A stretch of DNA of 64,000 nt from assembly GCA_030041275.1 (NCBI GenBank), contig JASHOE010000063.1:1-64000 (forward strand), in the 5' to 3' direction. The notes under the pieces were generated by a model. It was not told the origin of the DNA. It saw only the letters and a list, made by a program, of their open reading frames with translations, and made no database searches. Below, in pieces: positions 10,662 through 21,258 of the stretch. Both the position numbers and the translations under genes were made by a program. Each line of letters opens with the position of its first letter. Positions within the stretch are counted from its first letter, which is position 1. The DNA is from Streptosporangiaceae bacterium. Lineage in GTDB: Bacteria > Actinomycetota > Actinomycetes > Streptosporangiales > Streptosporangiaceae.

Positions 10662-11767
10662 CGCGGGCCTCCCTGCTGGTCCCAGGCCGACGCGGGCACC
10701 AGCACCTCGCCCCGCATCAGCAGGCGGGCGGTGCGCAGCAGCGCCGATCTGGTCACGGCGAACCCGCCGCCCGACGACTGCGCCTCGATCGTGACCGTGA
10801 AGAAGCCGGTCGGGTGCTCGACCTCGATCTCGGCCGCGCCGCCGGACCGGTCCGGGAGCACCGCGACCGCGTTCGCCACCGACCCGGACAGCATGCACGC
10901 CGTGGCCACCGAGACCGCGCCCAGCACCCCGATCGCCTCGTGCACCCGGTGCGGTATGAACGTGCGGGTCGACACCGCCCCGCCGTGGGCCGGAGGCGCC
11001 AGCAGGCTCATCTTCGGGACCGTGGCGTGGGTGACGTCGCCCAGGTTCATCATCGGCCCGGCGGCCAGGCGGATCGCCTCGACCCGCTTGGTCAGCTCCG
11101 CGTTCCCTTCCAGGTCCTTGGGCGACTCCTGCCCGGTCACGCCGAGGTCCGCGGCGGCCAGGCACACCACCGGCATGCCGTTGTCGATGCAGGTGACCGT
11201 GGTCCCCTCGATGACGTCGGTGATGTACCCGGTGGGGAGCAGCGCGCCGCACGACGACCCGGCGACGTCGGCGAACTCGATCGGGACCGGCGCGTGGGTC
11301 CCGGGCACGCCGTCGATGCGCGCGGTGCCGTCGTAGCGGACCCGCCCGCCGGGCGTCTGCACCGACGCGGTGGCCAGGGTCTTCGTGTTCCGCATCCAGA
11401 TCCGGACCGGCGTGACCTCGCCGGCCGCCGGCACCAGCCCCTCCTCGATCGCGAACGGCCCGACCGCGGCCAGCATGTTGCCGCAGTTCTGCCGGTCGGA
11501 GACCTCCGGCCGGTCCGGCCAGACCTGCAGGAACAGGTACTCGACGTCGGCGTCCTCGCGGTCCGAGCGACTCACCACGGCGACCTTGGAGGTCAGCGGG
11601 TGGCTGCCGCCCATGCCGTCGATCTCCCTCGGGTCCGGCGAGCCCATCGCGGCCAGCAGCACCGCGTCCCGGGCCGCGGTGTCGGCGGGCAGGTCGTCGG
11701 CCAGGAACACCAGGCCCTTGGACGTCCCGCCGCGCATGGCGCTGCAGCGAATGGCTTTCTGGTTCAT
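10658..11767 (-). CDS. 4-oxalomesaconate tautomerase (PrpF/GalD/LigU family)
   Basis: [27 protein letters not shown]... PrpF-fold protein in the PCA operon. Confidence 0.85.
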   Translation of the reverse strand: MNQKAIRCSAMRGGTSKGLVFLADDLPADTAARDAVLLAAMGSPDPREIDGMGGSHPLTSKVAVVSRSDREDADVEYLFLQVWPDRPEVSDRQNCGNMLAAVGPFAIEEGLVPAAGEVTPVRIWMRNTKTLATASVQTPGGRVRYDGTARIDGVPGTHAPVPIEFADVAGSSCGALLPTGYITDVIEGTTVTCIDNGMPVVCLAAADLGVTGQESPKDLEGNAELTKRVEAIRLAAGPMMNLGDVTHATVPKMSLLAPPAHGGAVSTRTFIPHRVHEAIGVLGAVSVATACMLSGSVANAVAVLPDRSGGAAEIEVEHPTGFFTVTIEAQSSGGGFAVTRSALLRTARLLMRGEVLVPASAWDQQGGPR

Positions 11768-12453
11768 GAGGCTTCCGTGTAGTCCACGTAGCGCAGGCCC
11801 TTGTCGGCCAGCCGGCCGCGCATGTTGTAGAGGTCCAGGCCCAGCTCCCCGGCGTTGAGCTTGATCCGCTTGGCCGCCTCGCTGTCCTCCCGGTCCCGGG
11901 CCGCCTTGAGCACGGTCGCGGCCTCCTCGCGGGGCACGACCACGACCCCGTCGTCGTCGGCCACGACCACGTCGCCGGGCCGTACGTACGCGCCGCCGCA
12001 GACGATCGGCGTCCCGATGTTGCCCGGCGTCTCCTTGACCGTGCCCTTGGCCGAGATCGCCCTGGACCAGACCGGGAACCCCATCTCCGTCAGTGCCGCC
12101 ACGTCCCGCACGCCCGCGTCGATGACCACGCCGCGCACGCCGTGCGCCAGCAGGCTGCCGGCCAGCAGATCGCCGACGTACCCGTCCTCGCACGGGCTTG
12201 TCGGGGTGACCACCAGCACGTCCCCCGGCCGCGCCTGCTCCACGGCCACGTGGATCGACCAGTTGTCGCCCGGGGCGACCTCGCAGGTCAGGGCGTTGCC
12301 CGCGATGCGCGCCGGCCGGAAGATGGGCCGGATGTCGGCGCGCAGCAGCCCGGTGCGGCCCTGGGCCTCGTGCACCGTCGCGACCCCGGCGCGGGCCAGG
12401 CCGTCGACCAGCCCGAGATCGGTCCGCGGGGTGTTGCGTACAACTAGCGGCAC
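11764..12453 (-). CDS. ligK: 4-carboxy-4-hydroxy-2-oxoadipate aldolase/oxaloacetate decarboxylase (RraA-like fold)
   Basis: [12 protein letters not shown]... [11 protein letters not shown]...; GTG 12453 with GAGAGGAG RBS. Confidence 0.87.
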   Translation of the reverse strand: MPLVVRNTPRTDLGLVDGLARAGVATVHEAQGRTGLLRADIRPIFRPARIAGNALTCEVAPGDNWSIHVAVEQARPGDVLVVTPTSPCEDGYVGDLLAGSLLAHGVRGVVIDAGVRDVAALTEMGFPVWSRAISAKGTVKETPGNIGTPIVCGGAYVRPGDVVVADDDGVVVVPREEAATVLKAARDREDSEAAKRIKLNAGELGLDLYNMRGRLADKGLRYVDYTEAS

Positions 12454-12494
12454 GGCCAGTGCTCCTCTCACCCAGTTCACCCCGAGACGGGGCG

Positions 12495-13286
12495 TTACAA
12501 ATCCGTCTTGACCTCCGCGGCGGGCATGGTCGCCCGCAGGGCGCGCAGCGCGCTCAGCTCGGAGGCGGACGGGGCCGCGATCTCGGCCAGGCCCGCGGTC
12601 ACCCGCAGGTCCCATCCGGTTCGGTCCCTGACCTGGGCCACCGATACGCCCGGGTACACCCCGGTCAGCACCAGCTCGCACGTCCGCGGGTCGGGCTCGA
12701 GCACGCCCAGGTTCGTGATGATCTTCTGCGGGCCGGCGCCGGGCAGCCCGAGGCAGGCCCGGCTGCCCGGCCCGTCCCCGAAGCCGACCGAGGTAACGAA
12801 GTCCACCCGCTCGACGAACGTCTGCGGCGTCTGCCGCACGATCACGATGACTTCCCGGCAGGACGCCGCGATCTCCGGGGCGCCGCCCGCGCCGGGCAGC
12901 CTGACCTTGGGATCGGCGTAGTCCGCGCCGATCACGGTGGTGTTGATGTTGGCGAACCGGTCGATCTGGGCCGCGCCGAGGAAGCCGGTGTCGATCCGGC
13001 CCGGCTGCAGCCAGTAGTTGAAGATCTCCGGCACGCTGACCACCGCGTCGGCCGTCTCGGCCAGGATGCCGTCGCCGATGGACAGCGGCAGCGCGCCCGG
13101 CTTGGCGCCGATCGCGCCGGACTCGTAGATCAGCACCAGGCCCGGGGAGTGGGTGGCCCGGGCCAGGTTGGCCGCCTCGCTGGGCAGGCCGATGCCGACG
13201 AAGCAGGTCGGCCGGCCGCGCAGCGCCCGCGCCGCTGTGACCGTCATGATCTCGTCGGCCGTGTAGCGGGCGAGAGCGCCGGTCAC
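12495..13286 (-). CDS. 3-oxoadipate/glutaconate-type CoA-transferase subunit B (CatJ-like)
   Basis: [35 protein letters not shown]; overlaps subunit A. Confidence 0.83.
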   Translation of the reverse strand: MTGALARYTADEIMTVTAARALRGRPTCFVGIGLPSEAANLARATHSPGLVLIYESGAIGAKPGALPLSIGDGILAETADAVVSVPEIFNYWLQPGRIDTGFLGAAQIDRFANINTTVIGADYADPKVRLPGAGGAPEIAASCREVIVIVRQTPQTFVERVDFVTSVGFGDGPGSRACLGLPGAGPQKIITNLGVLEPDPRTCELVLTGVYPGVSVAQVRDRTGWDLRVTAGLAEIAAPSASELSALRALRATMPAAEVKTDL

Positions 13287-14110
13287 CGGGCTTGCTCCGC
13301 GTAGACGTGCCGGTCCAGCCAGCGCCCGAACGCCGCCCGGTCCCGGCTGATCGCGTCCCAGGCCACGTAGAAGTCGTTGTCGCGGACCGTGTAGTCCAGC
13401 GCGTAGGACGGGTGGGCGCCGCCGGGGGCCAGTGCCACGTAGCCGACGGCCCAGGCGGGCAGCACGATGGCGCCGGGCCTGGGGTCGAGCTCGGCGACGA
13501 TCTCCTCGACCGTGACCACCGACCGCGCGGCGGCCAGCACCGCCTCCTTCTGCACCCCGGTGATGCCCCAGAGCTGGACGTTGCCGGCCCGGTCGGCCCG
13601 CTGGGCGTGGATCACGGTGACGTCCGGCCGCAGCGCCGCGACCGCGGTCAGCCGGTCGCCGGTGAACGGGCAAATGATCTCGGCGATGCTGGCCCGGGTG
13701 CTGGCGGCCGGGCTGGCCAGCCCGGTCCCGCTGTAGCCGCGCAGCACCGCGAACGGCAGCCCGGACGCGCCCGCCACGTAGCGGTTGGCCATCCCGGCGT
13801 GGCTGTGCTCCTCGAGCTCCAGCGGCACCGGCCAGGAATGCTCCACCGCGTCGCGGAACCTGTGCAGCGACCCGACGCCGGGGTTGCCGCCCCAGGAGAA
13901 CACCAGCTTGCGGGCGCACCCGGCGCCGATCAGCTGGTCGTATATCACGTCCGGGGTCATCCGGACCAGCGTGAGCTCGCGCCGCCGCTGCCGGATCACC
14001 TCGCGCCCCGCCGCGTGCGGGATCAGGTGGGTGAAGCCCTCCATCGCCACCGTGTCGCCGTCGTGGACCGCGGCGGCGATGGCGTCGGCCAGCGACACGA
14101 TCTCGGCCAC
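13283..14110 (-). CDS. 3-oxoadipate/glutaconate-type CoA-transferase subunit A (CatI-like)
   Basis: [70 protein letters not shown]. Confidence 0.83.
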   Translation of the reverse strand: MAEIVSLADAIAAAVHDGDTVAMEGFTHLIPHAAGREVIRQRRRELTLVRMTPDVIYDQLIGAGCARKLVFSWGGNPGVGSLHRFRDAVEHSWPVPLELEEHSHAGMANRYVAGASGLPFAVLRGYSGTGLASPAASTRASIAEIICPFTGDRLTAVAALRPDVTVIHAQRADRAGNVQLWGITGVQKEAVLAAARSVVTVEEIVAELDPRPGAIVLPAWAVGYVALAPGGAHPSYALDYTVRDNDFYVAWDAISRDRAAFGRWLDRHVYAEQAR

Positions 14111-14141
14111 GCCACCCCGCCTCCTGCTCAGCGAGCCACCT

Positions 14142-14156
14142 TTATCGACACGATAA
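14142..14156. promoter_or_regulatory. Perfect inverted repeat TTATCG-ACA-CGATAA, candidate operator
   Basis: 6-bp arms and 3-bp spacer; 32 bp upstream of the first gene of the CoA-transferase/lig operon, in the divergent region with acdS. Confidence 0.5.
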
Positions 14157-14324
14157 CGACAGCCCGGCGCCATGTGCACACTTGTGCGTTCTACGACTGC
14201 GTCCTAGTCTCGTCCGCGCACGGCCAGTGCAGCGTCGGCCATCACGCCTATCCTGGCAGCATCGGGGGCAAAGATCTTTGTGCCCCCGCCCCGGTTGGCC
14301 GTAGATCCGTTTGTGGAGGCCGCA

Positions 14325-15332
14325 GTGTCCCTGGACGATTTCCCGCGCTACCCGCTGCTGTTCGGCCCCAGCCCGGTCCACCCGCTGGAGCGGCTCTCCG
14401 CGCACCTGGGCGGGGCGAAGGTCTGGGCCAAGCGGGAGGACTGCAATTCCGGGCTGGCCTTCGGCGGCAACAAGACCCGGAAGCTGGAGTACCTGGTGCC
14501 GGACGCCCTGGCCCAGGGCGCCGACACGCTGGTCTCGATCGGCGGGGTGCAGTCGAACCACACCCGCCAGGTCGCCGCGGTCGCGGCGCGGCTGGGGTTG
14601 CGCGCCCTGCTGGTCCAGGAGAGCTGGGTCGACTGGCCCGACTCCGTCAACGACCGGGTCGGCAACATCCTGCTCTCCCGGATCATGGGCGCCGACGTGC
14701 GCCTGGTCGACGCGGGCTTCGGCATCGGCTTCAAGGCCAGCTGGGAGCGGGCCCTGGAGGACGTCCGGGTCCAGGGCGGCACCCCGTACGCGATCCCGGC
14801 CGGCGCCTCCGACCACCGGCTCGGCGGGCTCGGCTTCGCCAACTGGGCCTACGAGGTACGCCAGCAGGAGGAGCAGCTTGGGGTGTTCTTCGACACGATC
14901 GTCGTGTGCACCGTCACCGGCTCCACCCAGGCCGGGATGATCGCCGGCTTCGCGGGCCAGTCCCGGCCCCGGCGGGTGATCGGCATCGACGCGTCGGCCA
15001 AGCTGGAGGAGACCCGGGCCCAGGTCGAGAAGATCGCCCGCAACACCGCCGCGCTGATCGGCCTGGGCCGGGAACTGCGCGACGACGAGATCACCGTGCT
15101 GCCCGGCTATGCGGGCGACCACTACGGCATCCCGGTCAAGTCCACGCTGGACGCGATCAGGCTGACCGGGGCACTGGAGGGAATGATCACCGACCCGGTC
15201 TACGAGGGCAAGTCCATGGCCGGGCTGATCGACCTGGTCCGCACCGGCCAGATCGGCCGGGACTCCACGGTTCTGTACGCGCACCTGGGCGGCCAGCCCG
15301 CCCTCAACGCCTACAGCGCGCTGTTCCGGTGA
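14325..15332 (+). CDS. acdS: 1-aminocyclopropane-1-carboxylate deaminase
   Basis: 335 aa PLP enzyme: [25 protein letters not shown]... [26 protein letters not shown] 14325 with GGAGG. Confidence 0.9.
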   Translation: MSLDDFPRYPLLFGPSPVHPLERLSAHLGGAKVWAKREDCNSGLAFGGNKTRKLEYLVPDALAQGADTLVSIGGVQSNHTRQVAAVAARLGLRALLVQESWVDWPDSVNDRVGNILLSRIMGADVRLVDAGFGIGFKASWERALEDVRVQGGTPYAIPAGASDHRLGGLGFANWAYEVRQQEEQLGVFFDTIVVCTVTGSTQAGMIAGFAGQSRPRRVIGIDASAKLEETRAQVEKIARNTAALIGLGRELRDDEITVLPGYAGDHYGIPVKSTLDAIRLTGALEGMITDPVYEGKSMAGLIDLVRTGQIGRDSTVLYAHLGGQPALNAYSALFR

Positions 15333-15383
15333 CGGCCGGCCGCCGGACCGCCGGACCGCCGACCGCCGCCGAGACCGGCCCGG

Positions 15384-16166
15384 TCAGCGCCCGATGAGCC
15401 GGTCCAGCGCTTCGCGGCCGTTTGTGCCGCTGCGGTCGACGTCGATGACGCCGAGTATCACCGCGAGCACGGTATCGGCGAAAAGACCCGCGCCTTCATA
15501 GCGCGAGGGCCCGTAGTCGTCCGGCATTATCCGGTGGCGCAGCAGGAATCCGTCGAGCGCCGCCTGCAGCGCGAGCGACAGGCGGTGCGGCGTCCACCCG
15601 GGCCGCAGGACTAAACCCAGATCGGCGAGCACGGCCGCATAGCCGTCCGCCCACGCCTGGACTCCGGCGCGCATGGCCGGCATCAGCGCCTCCCATAGGG
15701 CCGGGTGCTGCGCGAGCAGCGGCCCGATATGGAGCGTCAGATAACTGCGCGGGTGCCGCTGCAGCGACTCGAGCAGGCCATCGGCGATCCTGATCACCTC
15801 CTGCGAAAACGGCACCGGCGCCGTCACGACCTCCGGCACCTGCCTGGCCTGCTCGTTCGGCGGCTCGTCCACCTCCTCCTCGGCCAGGGCGTAGACCAGC
15901 GCATCGGGCAGGAACTCCTCGCGGGTGCGCCACCGGTTGAAGAACGCCTTGCGGCTGGCTCCGGCGCTCCCCCCGGCCGCGGCCATGCGGACGACGTCCT
16001 CGGTCCTGAGCCACTCCAGGGCCGCCGGGAAGTGGATCGATCGCAGCCGGGCCGGCTGCTTCTCGCCTGGCTGGTCGTCTAGATAAGCATCGATAAGCTG
16101 CGTGGCGGCCTTGAGGAATTGCCGCGCGGTCGCATCGTCACGCGATACGGCAGGCCGCGGGCTCAA
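15384..16166 (-). CDS. TetR-like transcriptional regulator
   Basis: N-terminal HTH-like segment (EDVVRMAAAGGSAGASRKAFFNRWRTREEFLPDAL) and all-helical C-terminal domain. Confidence 0.7.
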   Translation of the reverse strand: MSPRPAVSRDDATARQFLKAATQLIDAYLDDQPGEKQPARLRSIHFPAALEWLRTEDVVRMAAAGGSAGASRKAFFNRWRTREEFLPDALVYALAEEEVDEPPNEQARQVPEVVTAPVPFSQEVIRIADGLLESLQRHPRSYLTLHIGPLLAQHPALWEALMPAMRAGVQAWADGYAAVLADLGLVLRPGWTPHRLSLALQAALDGFLLRHRIMPDDYGPSRYEGAGLFADTVLAVILGVIDVDRSGTNGREALDRLIGR

Positions 16167-16213
16167 TGACGGGTCACCATCGTCATCTGTCGCTCCGATA
16201 GCACCGCTTGATA

Positions 16214-16231
16214 GGAGACTCAGTTGTCTCC
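16214..16231. promoter_or_regulatory. Inverted repeat GGAGAC-N6-GTCTCC upstream of the TetR-like gene
   Basis: Perfect 6-bp arms, 48 bp upstream of the predicted start. Confidence 0.4.
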
Positions 16232-16472
16232 CTACACCTTAGCCTGCAATCTCACGCGGGTCCCAAATGCTCGCTAAACTCGGTTGCGCGCCGAAGGGGT
16301 CACGGGCGGGATACTATCGTGCCACGATTTACCCGGCTAACCGGAAAGCCGGACTAAATACAGCGCGATGGATGACGCCCGAAGGTGACACTCCGGGCGG
16401 ACCTTTCGTCACGGAGGGTGCCGACCCCGAACCGCGAGCCCGGGGGGATGGGCAGGGGTTCGCTGGGGGGGC

Positions 16473-16519
16473 GAACCTGGTCCGGGCGGGATCGTAAGGT
16501 CCCCGCCCGGACCAGGTTC
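16473..16519 (-). terminator. Strong hairpin, likely terminator for the phzF operon
   Basis: Perfect 18-bp stem GAACCTGGTCCGGGCGGG / CCCGCCCGGACCAGGTTC with 11-nt loop, 26 bp past the phzF stop. Confidence 0.8.
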
Positions 16520-16544
16520 TTTAGTCTCCGGGCCGCCCGGCGGT

Positions 16545-17429
16545 CTACCCGGCGGGCAGCGTCATGGTGCCGTGCCCGACGATGGCGGCGCGTCCGGCCA
16601 CGATGAGCTCGCCGACCCGGCCGCCTTGTTTGCGGGCGGTTCCGTGCAGCTCGCTGGGACGCCCCATGGCCACGCCCTGCTCGATCTCCAGCTGGTAGGT
16701 GCCGTCCTGCTCCGGCGACCGCAGGGCGAGGCTGGCGACCAGCGTCGCGCAGGCCGACCCGGTGGCAGGATCCTCTTCCACCCCTACCCCCGGTGCGAAG
16801 AACCTGGCCTGCACGCGGGCGCCGTCGCGGTAGTCCCCGGTGAACAGGTACAGGTCCGGCGACCAGCCGCCGACGACGCCCGCCGCCCAGGCGGCCTTGT
16901 CCAGCACGGCGCGATTCAGCAGCCCCGCGTCGGCCAGGCGCACGAAGCAGAACCTGATCCCCAGCCCCGCGTACCAGCTCTCCGCGATGGCGTTCTCGGG
17001 CAGGCCGATGGCCTTCGCGATCGCGGCCACCGGTGGCGCCTCGCCGGTGGTCTGGTAGTCCGGATCCCGCAGGTGGAGGCGGATCACCGGTCCGTCGACG
17101 GTGACCGAGACCGGGCCGATGCCCTCCTCGAACACGAACGGCCGCCCGCCGTTCTCTCCGTCGCTCAGGCTGGCCAGGACCGCGGCCGTGCCCACGGTCG
17201 GATGACCGGCGAACGGCAGCTCGCGGTGCGGGGTGAAGATCCGGACCCGGCAGGTGTGGGACGGATCGCTCGGCGGCAGGACGAAGGTGGTCTCCGAGAA
17301 GTTGAACTCCCGGGCCAGCTGCTGCATGGTCCCTTCGGCGATTCCGTCGGCGTCCGGAAACACGGCCAGCTGGTTTCCGCCGAAGGGCCGGTCGGTGAAC
17401 ACGTCCACGAGGCTGAAGTCGAATCCCAT
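16545..17429 (-). CDS. PhzF family isomerase/epimerase
   Basis: [23 protein letters not shown]... [11 protein letters not shown]... [13 protein letters not shown]. Confidence 0.88.
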   Translation of the reverse strand: MGFDFSLVDVFTDRPFGGNQLAVFPDADGIAEGTMQQLAREFNFSETTFVLPPSDPSHTCRVRIFTPHRELPFAGHPTVGTAAVLASLSDGENGGRPFVFEEGIGPVSVTVDGPVIRLHLRDPDYQTTGEAPPVAAIAKAIGLPENAIAESWYAGLGIRFCFVRLADAGLLNRAVLDKAAWAAGVVGGWSPDLYLFTGDYRDGARVQARFFAPGVGVEEDPATGSACATLVASLALRSPEQDGTYQLEIEQGVAMGRPSELHGTARKQGGRVGELIVAGRAAIVGHGTMTLPAG

Positions 17430-17432
17430 GGC

Positions 17433-17810
17433 TCAGGCCACCACCACGTCCATCTCGACCGCCGCCCCCAGCGGCAGCGCGGCAACGCCGATCGCGGTGC
17501 GGGCCGGATAGGGCTTGGTGAAGTGCCGGGCGTACACCTCGTTCATCGCGGCGAAGTCCGCCAAGTCAGCGAGGTAGACGCCGACGCGAACGACGTCGCC
17601 CAGGTCCTTGCCCGCCGCGGCCAGGGCGGTCGCGATGTTCCGGAGGATCTGATCGGTCTGGGGCGTGACGTCGCCGTCGACCAGCCGCCCCGTGGCGGGG
17701 TCCTGGCCTACCTGGCCGCTGAGGAACAGCAGCCCGCCGCCCCGCACGCCCAGCGAGAACGGAAGCTCGATTGGCGCGAGCTCGTCACTGGTGATCACGT
17801 CGCGTGTCAT
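17433..17810 (-). CDS. RidA/YjgF family (reactive imine deaminase-like)
   Basis: [40 protein letters not shown]... [20 protein letters not shown]. Confidence 0.87.
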   Translation of the reverse strand: MTRDVITSDELAPIELPFSLGVRGGGLLFLSGQVGQDPATGRLVDGDVTPQTDQILRNIATALAAAGKDLGDVVRVGVYLADLADFAAMNEVYARHFTKPYPARTAIGVAALPLGAAVEMDVVVA

Positions 17811-17866
17811 TGTCGGTGAGGTTCCTTCCTGGTTGAGTGTTCGCCCTGAACGGTTGCCCGCGGCCG

Positions 17867-18283
17867 CTAGGCCTTACCCAGCCCGGCCAGGTGCGGCGGG
17901 AGCTGATCGGCGTACTGCGCCTGCCCCTCTCCGAAGGAGAAGTTCTCGGACGGGATCTCCAGCAGCGTGATGAAGACGTCGGCCGGCCGGACCGCGCACT
18001 CCGCGTCCAGCAGCTCGCTGATACGCCGGTACAGCGCCTTCTTCAGCTCGGTGTCGCGGCCGACGGCGAGCGTGATCTGGATGTAGACGATCCCGCCGGT
18101 TCGCCGGATGCCGAGGAACGACGGGTCATACACGATCTCGTCCGGCTCGTGCCCGGTGATGACCTGGAAATGATCCCCCTCCGGGACGCCCAGCGTCTCC
18201 ACCAGGGCGCGATGAACGCAGTTCCCGACCGCGCTGAGGTCACGGGCAGCGGACCTGCCCAGGTCGATGCGAACGAATGGCAT
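17867..18283 (-). CDS. Tautomerase superfamily protein
   Basis: MPFVRIDLG (Pro after initiator Met) and duplicated beta-alpha-beta pattern, 138 aa. Confidence 0.78.
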   Translation of the reverse strand: MPFVRIDLGRSAARDLSAVGNCVHRALVETLGVPEGDHFQVITGHEPDEIVYDPSFLGIRRTGGIVYIQITLAVGRDTELKKALYRRISELLDAECAVRPADVFITLLEIPSENFSFGEGQAQYADQLPPHLAGLGKA

Positions 18284-18303
18284 GGTGTTCCCTTCCGAGA
18301 CAA

Positions 18304-18717
18304 TCAGGGGTTCGACAGCCGGTCGCTGCTGTCCCGCAGCCGTCTGAGCCGGGCGAGCAGGTCGGCCACGTCGGCATCGCCGAACTCGTCGGCGACCATT
18401 TGCTGCACCCGCTCCCACAGCGGATAGGCCTGCGCGCGCTTGCGCGCCCCGAGGCCGGTCAGCCGCAGCAGCCTGCGCCGCCGGTCCGATGCGGCCGTGT
18501 CCTCGACCAACCCCGACTCCACCAGCGGCGCCACCTCGCGGGTGCACGTGGTGCGCTCCATGCCCAGCCGGCTGGCCAGGTCGCCGATCGACAGCGGCCC
18601 CTCCTGGGCCAGCCGGGACATGATGCTGTACCCGGTCACCCGCAGGCCCGCCGGCGCCAGCGCACGGTCGTAGAGCCGGTTGACCGACCTCGTCGCCATC
18701 CGCAGCGAGCTGCACAC
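18304..18717 (-). CDS. MarR family transcriptional regulator
   Basis: wHTH: GYSIMSRLAQEGPLSIGDLASRLGMERTTCTREVAPLVESGLVEDTAASDRRRRLLRLTGLG; GTG 18717 with GAGGAG. Confidence 0.85.
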   Translation of the reverse strand: MCSSLRMATRSVNRLYDRALAPAGLRVTGYSIMSRLAQEGPLSIGDLASRLGMERTTCTREVAPLVESGLVEDTAASDRRRRLLRLTGLGARKRAQAYPLWERVQQMVADEFGDADVADLLARLRRLRDSSDRLSNP

Positions 18718-18770
18718 GCATTCGCTCCTCGCCGGACCCACGAGTTCCCTGCTCACCGCGTCCACAAGCT

Positions 18771-18945
18771 CAGCTCCCTCCTCACCGAACCCGCCGTCCT
18801 TTCCCCGCCGCACCCACCGTCCCCTTCCCCCCCGGACCCGCAGCTCCCTCCCCGCCGGACCCCGCCGTCCTTCCCCCCGGACCCGCATCTCCCTCCCCGC
18901 CGCGCCCGGCGCCCCCCAGATCCACCAGCTCCCTCCCCCCAAACC
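18771..18945. repeat. Degenerate pyrimidine-rich direct repeats (CAGCTCCCTCCCCGCCG...)
   Basis: Copies beginning at 18771, 18841, 18886 and 18926; intervening C-rich tracts (G-rich on minus strand). Confidence 0.65.
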
Positions 18946-18980
18946 GATGGCTTCCCCTCAACCGGATCCGCGAGGATGAA

Positions 18981-18990
18981 TGTATATACA
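18981..18990. promoter_or_regulatory. Perfect 10-bp palindrome TGTATATACA
   Basis: AT palindrome in GC-rich context upstream of the marR operon. Confidence 0.4.
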
Positions 18991-19213
18991 CCTATCTCCG
19001 TGCGACAACCCAATTTCTGCTCGCGCGCCCCCGCGGGAACCCAGATTCCGGACATATCACCCATCCGATCGGCGAATTCCGGCGCAGACGGCCATGCCGG
19101 CCCCTCGAAAACCTTGATCAACTCGACTGACCGGAAAATCCACTGCCTCAGCGGGGCGCGCGGCAGCGCCGGCGCAGCCGGCCCTGGGGGCTCGCCGGTG
19201 ACGGGGATGCGGG

Positions 19214-20560
19214 TCAGGCGGCGGGTGTGAGGGTGACGGTGTAGCCGAGGGCCTCGAGCTGGCGGATGTGACTGCGGGCTGACCGGTTCTTGTTGATCTT
19301 GGTTTCGTAGTAGCCGGGGCCGAGGTCGGCGAACCTGGCGCCGCGGCCGCTGAGCAGGTGCCAGATGATCACCAGGATGGAGCGGGCGACGGCGGCCTGG
19401 GCGACGGCTCCGCCGCGGCGGCGGGCGATCCGGGCGTAGCGCTCGCCGAGGAAGGTGGCGGTGCCGGCGGCGCCGGTCGCGGCCTGGCCGAGGTAGCCGC
19501 GCAGGTAGGCGTTGCCCTGGCCCTTCCCGTGGCGGGTACGGGGGCCGGACTGGAGGGTGCGGGGGCACAGCCCGGCCCAGGACACCAGGTGGCCAGCGGT
19601 GGGGAACCGGGTCATGTCCAGCCCGGTCTCGGCGATGATCGAGCAGGCCAGGGCGGCGCTGACGCCGGGGATTTCTTCCAGCCGCATGATCGCGGGCAGC
19701 GCGGCGGCGTCCGGCCCGGTCCCGGCGCCGGCGCCGGTGACGCCGCCGGGGTCAGCGCCCCAGGCGGCCGGGATCGCGTCGATGGCGTCCTCGATCCGGC
19801 TGGTGAGCCGGGCGACCGCGGCGTCGAGGAAGGCGATCTGGTCCAGCAGGATCTGCGCGATCTGGGCGTGGTGGCTGGTGAACATCCCGGTCAGCGCCTG
19901 CACCAGGGCGGCGTGCCTGGCTTTCATCCGGCCCCGGGCCAGCCCGGCCAGCACCTGCGGGTCGCGCTCCCCGGCGATCAGCCCCCCGATCATGTCCCGC
20001 GCCGAGGCCGTGGTCAGCTTGGACGCCACCGACGACACCTTGATCAGGGCGTCTTCGAGCAGCTTCTCCAGCCGCTGCCAGCACCGGGTCCGGTCCTGGG
20101 TCACGTGGGTGCGCGCCCGGGTGTACTGCCGCAGCGCCCGGATCTCGGCCGGCGGCACGAACGACGGCCGTAGCATGCCCCAGGCCGCCAGCTTCGCCAG
20201 CCACACTGCATCCAGCTTGTCGGTCTTGGGACGGCCGGGCGCGTTCTTAACATCCCGCGCATTCACCAGATCGACGTCCAGCCCGGCAGCTTCCAGCAGG
20301 TAGAAGAACGGCCGCCAGTAGTCACTGGTCGACTCCAGCACCACCTTCTCGATCCGCATCCCGGCCAGGTAATCAGCCAGCTCTAAGATCGCGTTGGTCG
20401 TCGCATCAACCGGGTGCACCCTCGTTACGAACCGGCCCGGCTCGCCCACGCGCGGCACCCGCGTGCACACCACCCCTGACGCCTTCGCCACATCAACCGC
20501 CGCCACCCGCGCCACGGCGACCTCGTGCTCACGCTCCTGGATCTCCTCCGGCTCCCTCAC
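19214..20560 (-). mobile_element. IS110-family transposase (DEDD N-terminal domain, transposase_20 C-terminal domain)
   Basis: AAVDVAKASG... VVLESTSDYWRPFFYLLEAAGLDVDLVNARDVKNAPGRPKTDKLDAVWLAKLAA... IPGVSAALACSIIAETG... SWAGLCPRTLQSG; GTG 20560 with GGGAGG. Confidence 0.9.
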
Positions 20561-20787
20561 TACGAACCTCCCTCGGGCCCCGCCAGGCGGGACAGACCAG
20601 CGGGAAGCCCGGGGGCCCAGGCCAGCAGACGAAATTCTGACCGGCGTGCTCGCAGCAACAGTGCATGGCCCTTCATCGGGCCCCGGCGCCAGGCTAAGGG
20701 ACGAGTTCACGCCTCAAGCGACCACCGGCATCTACGGGCAACCCTGCCAGCAATTTTCCACGCCGCATGGCGCCGGACAAGTCATGG

Positions 20788-20860
20788 TGGAGCTAAGGGG
20801 ATTTGAACCCCTGACCCCCTGCTTGCAAAGCAGGTGCTCTTCCAGCTGAGCTATAGCCCC
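20788..20860 (-). tRNA. tRNA-Ala (anticodon TGC)
   Basis: GGGGCTATAGCTCAGCTGGAAGAGCACCTGCTTTGCAAGCAGGGGGTCAGGGGTTCAAATCCCCTTAGCTCCA; complete cloverleaf. Confidence 0.96.
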
Positions 20861-21258
20861 TGGGCCTCTGACCTGCAGAAACTGCGTCCGTCGCCTTTTG
20901 GTTACACCTTCAAAACTGCTCAGAATGTTCCCCACGGAACTGCCCGCTGGTCAAGGCTGCTCCGATAGTACCGACCTACAGCGCTTCCTGGCCGACCACT
21001 GTTCCCACATCGTCTGCGCAGGGTGCAACGGGTCGAAGAGTGATAAGACTCTGGACGAGATGCGCCGCGGTGAGGCAGGCCCGGACTGGCCGGCATACCT
21101 CGGGAAAATCCGGCCGGAGTGCCGGTCGTGCGACGGGCTGCGTAAGAGCATGTACGGCAAGACCCGTAAGTTCCCCACCAGCATCTGGAGCGGCAATTGA
21201 TGGGTCAGGGGTCCGCGGGGGCAGTGCTCTGGGAGAATAATTCGTGGCCCGCAGCGAA

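Noticed and set aside
9384-11336. 650-aa plus-strand ORF opposite ligI/ligJ/ligU
   Set aside because: Antisense shadow ORF of high-GC coding sequence; low-complexity Arg/His/Gly-rich product with no family features, while the minus strand encodes recognisable Lig enzymes
13292-15397. 701-aa plus-strand ORF spanning the CoA-transferase A region and acdS in another frame
   Set aside because: Overlaps two well-supported genes; composition not protein-like
19000-19213. Minus-strand segment LRQWIFRSVELIKVFEGPAWPSAPEFADRMGDMSG... downstream of IS110
   Set aside because: Protein-like composition suggests a truncated gene, but no family was recognisable and boundaries are unclear
20898-21200. 100-aa ORF with CxxC pairs (CAGC...CRSC), possible HNH remnant
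   Set aside because: Short, no complete HNH core readable; could be a fragment but not supportable
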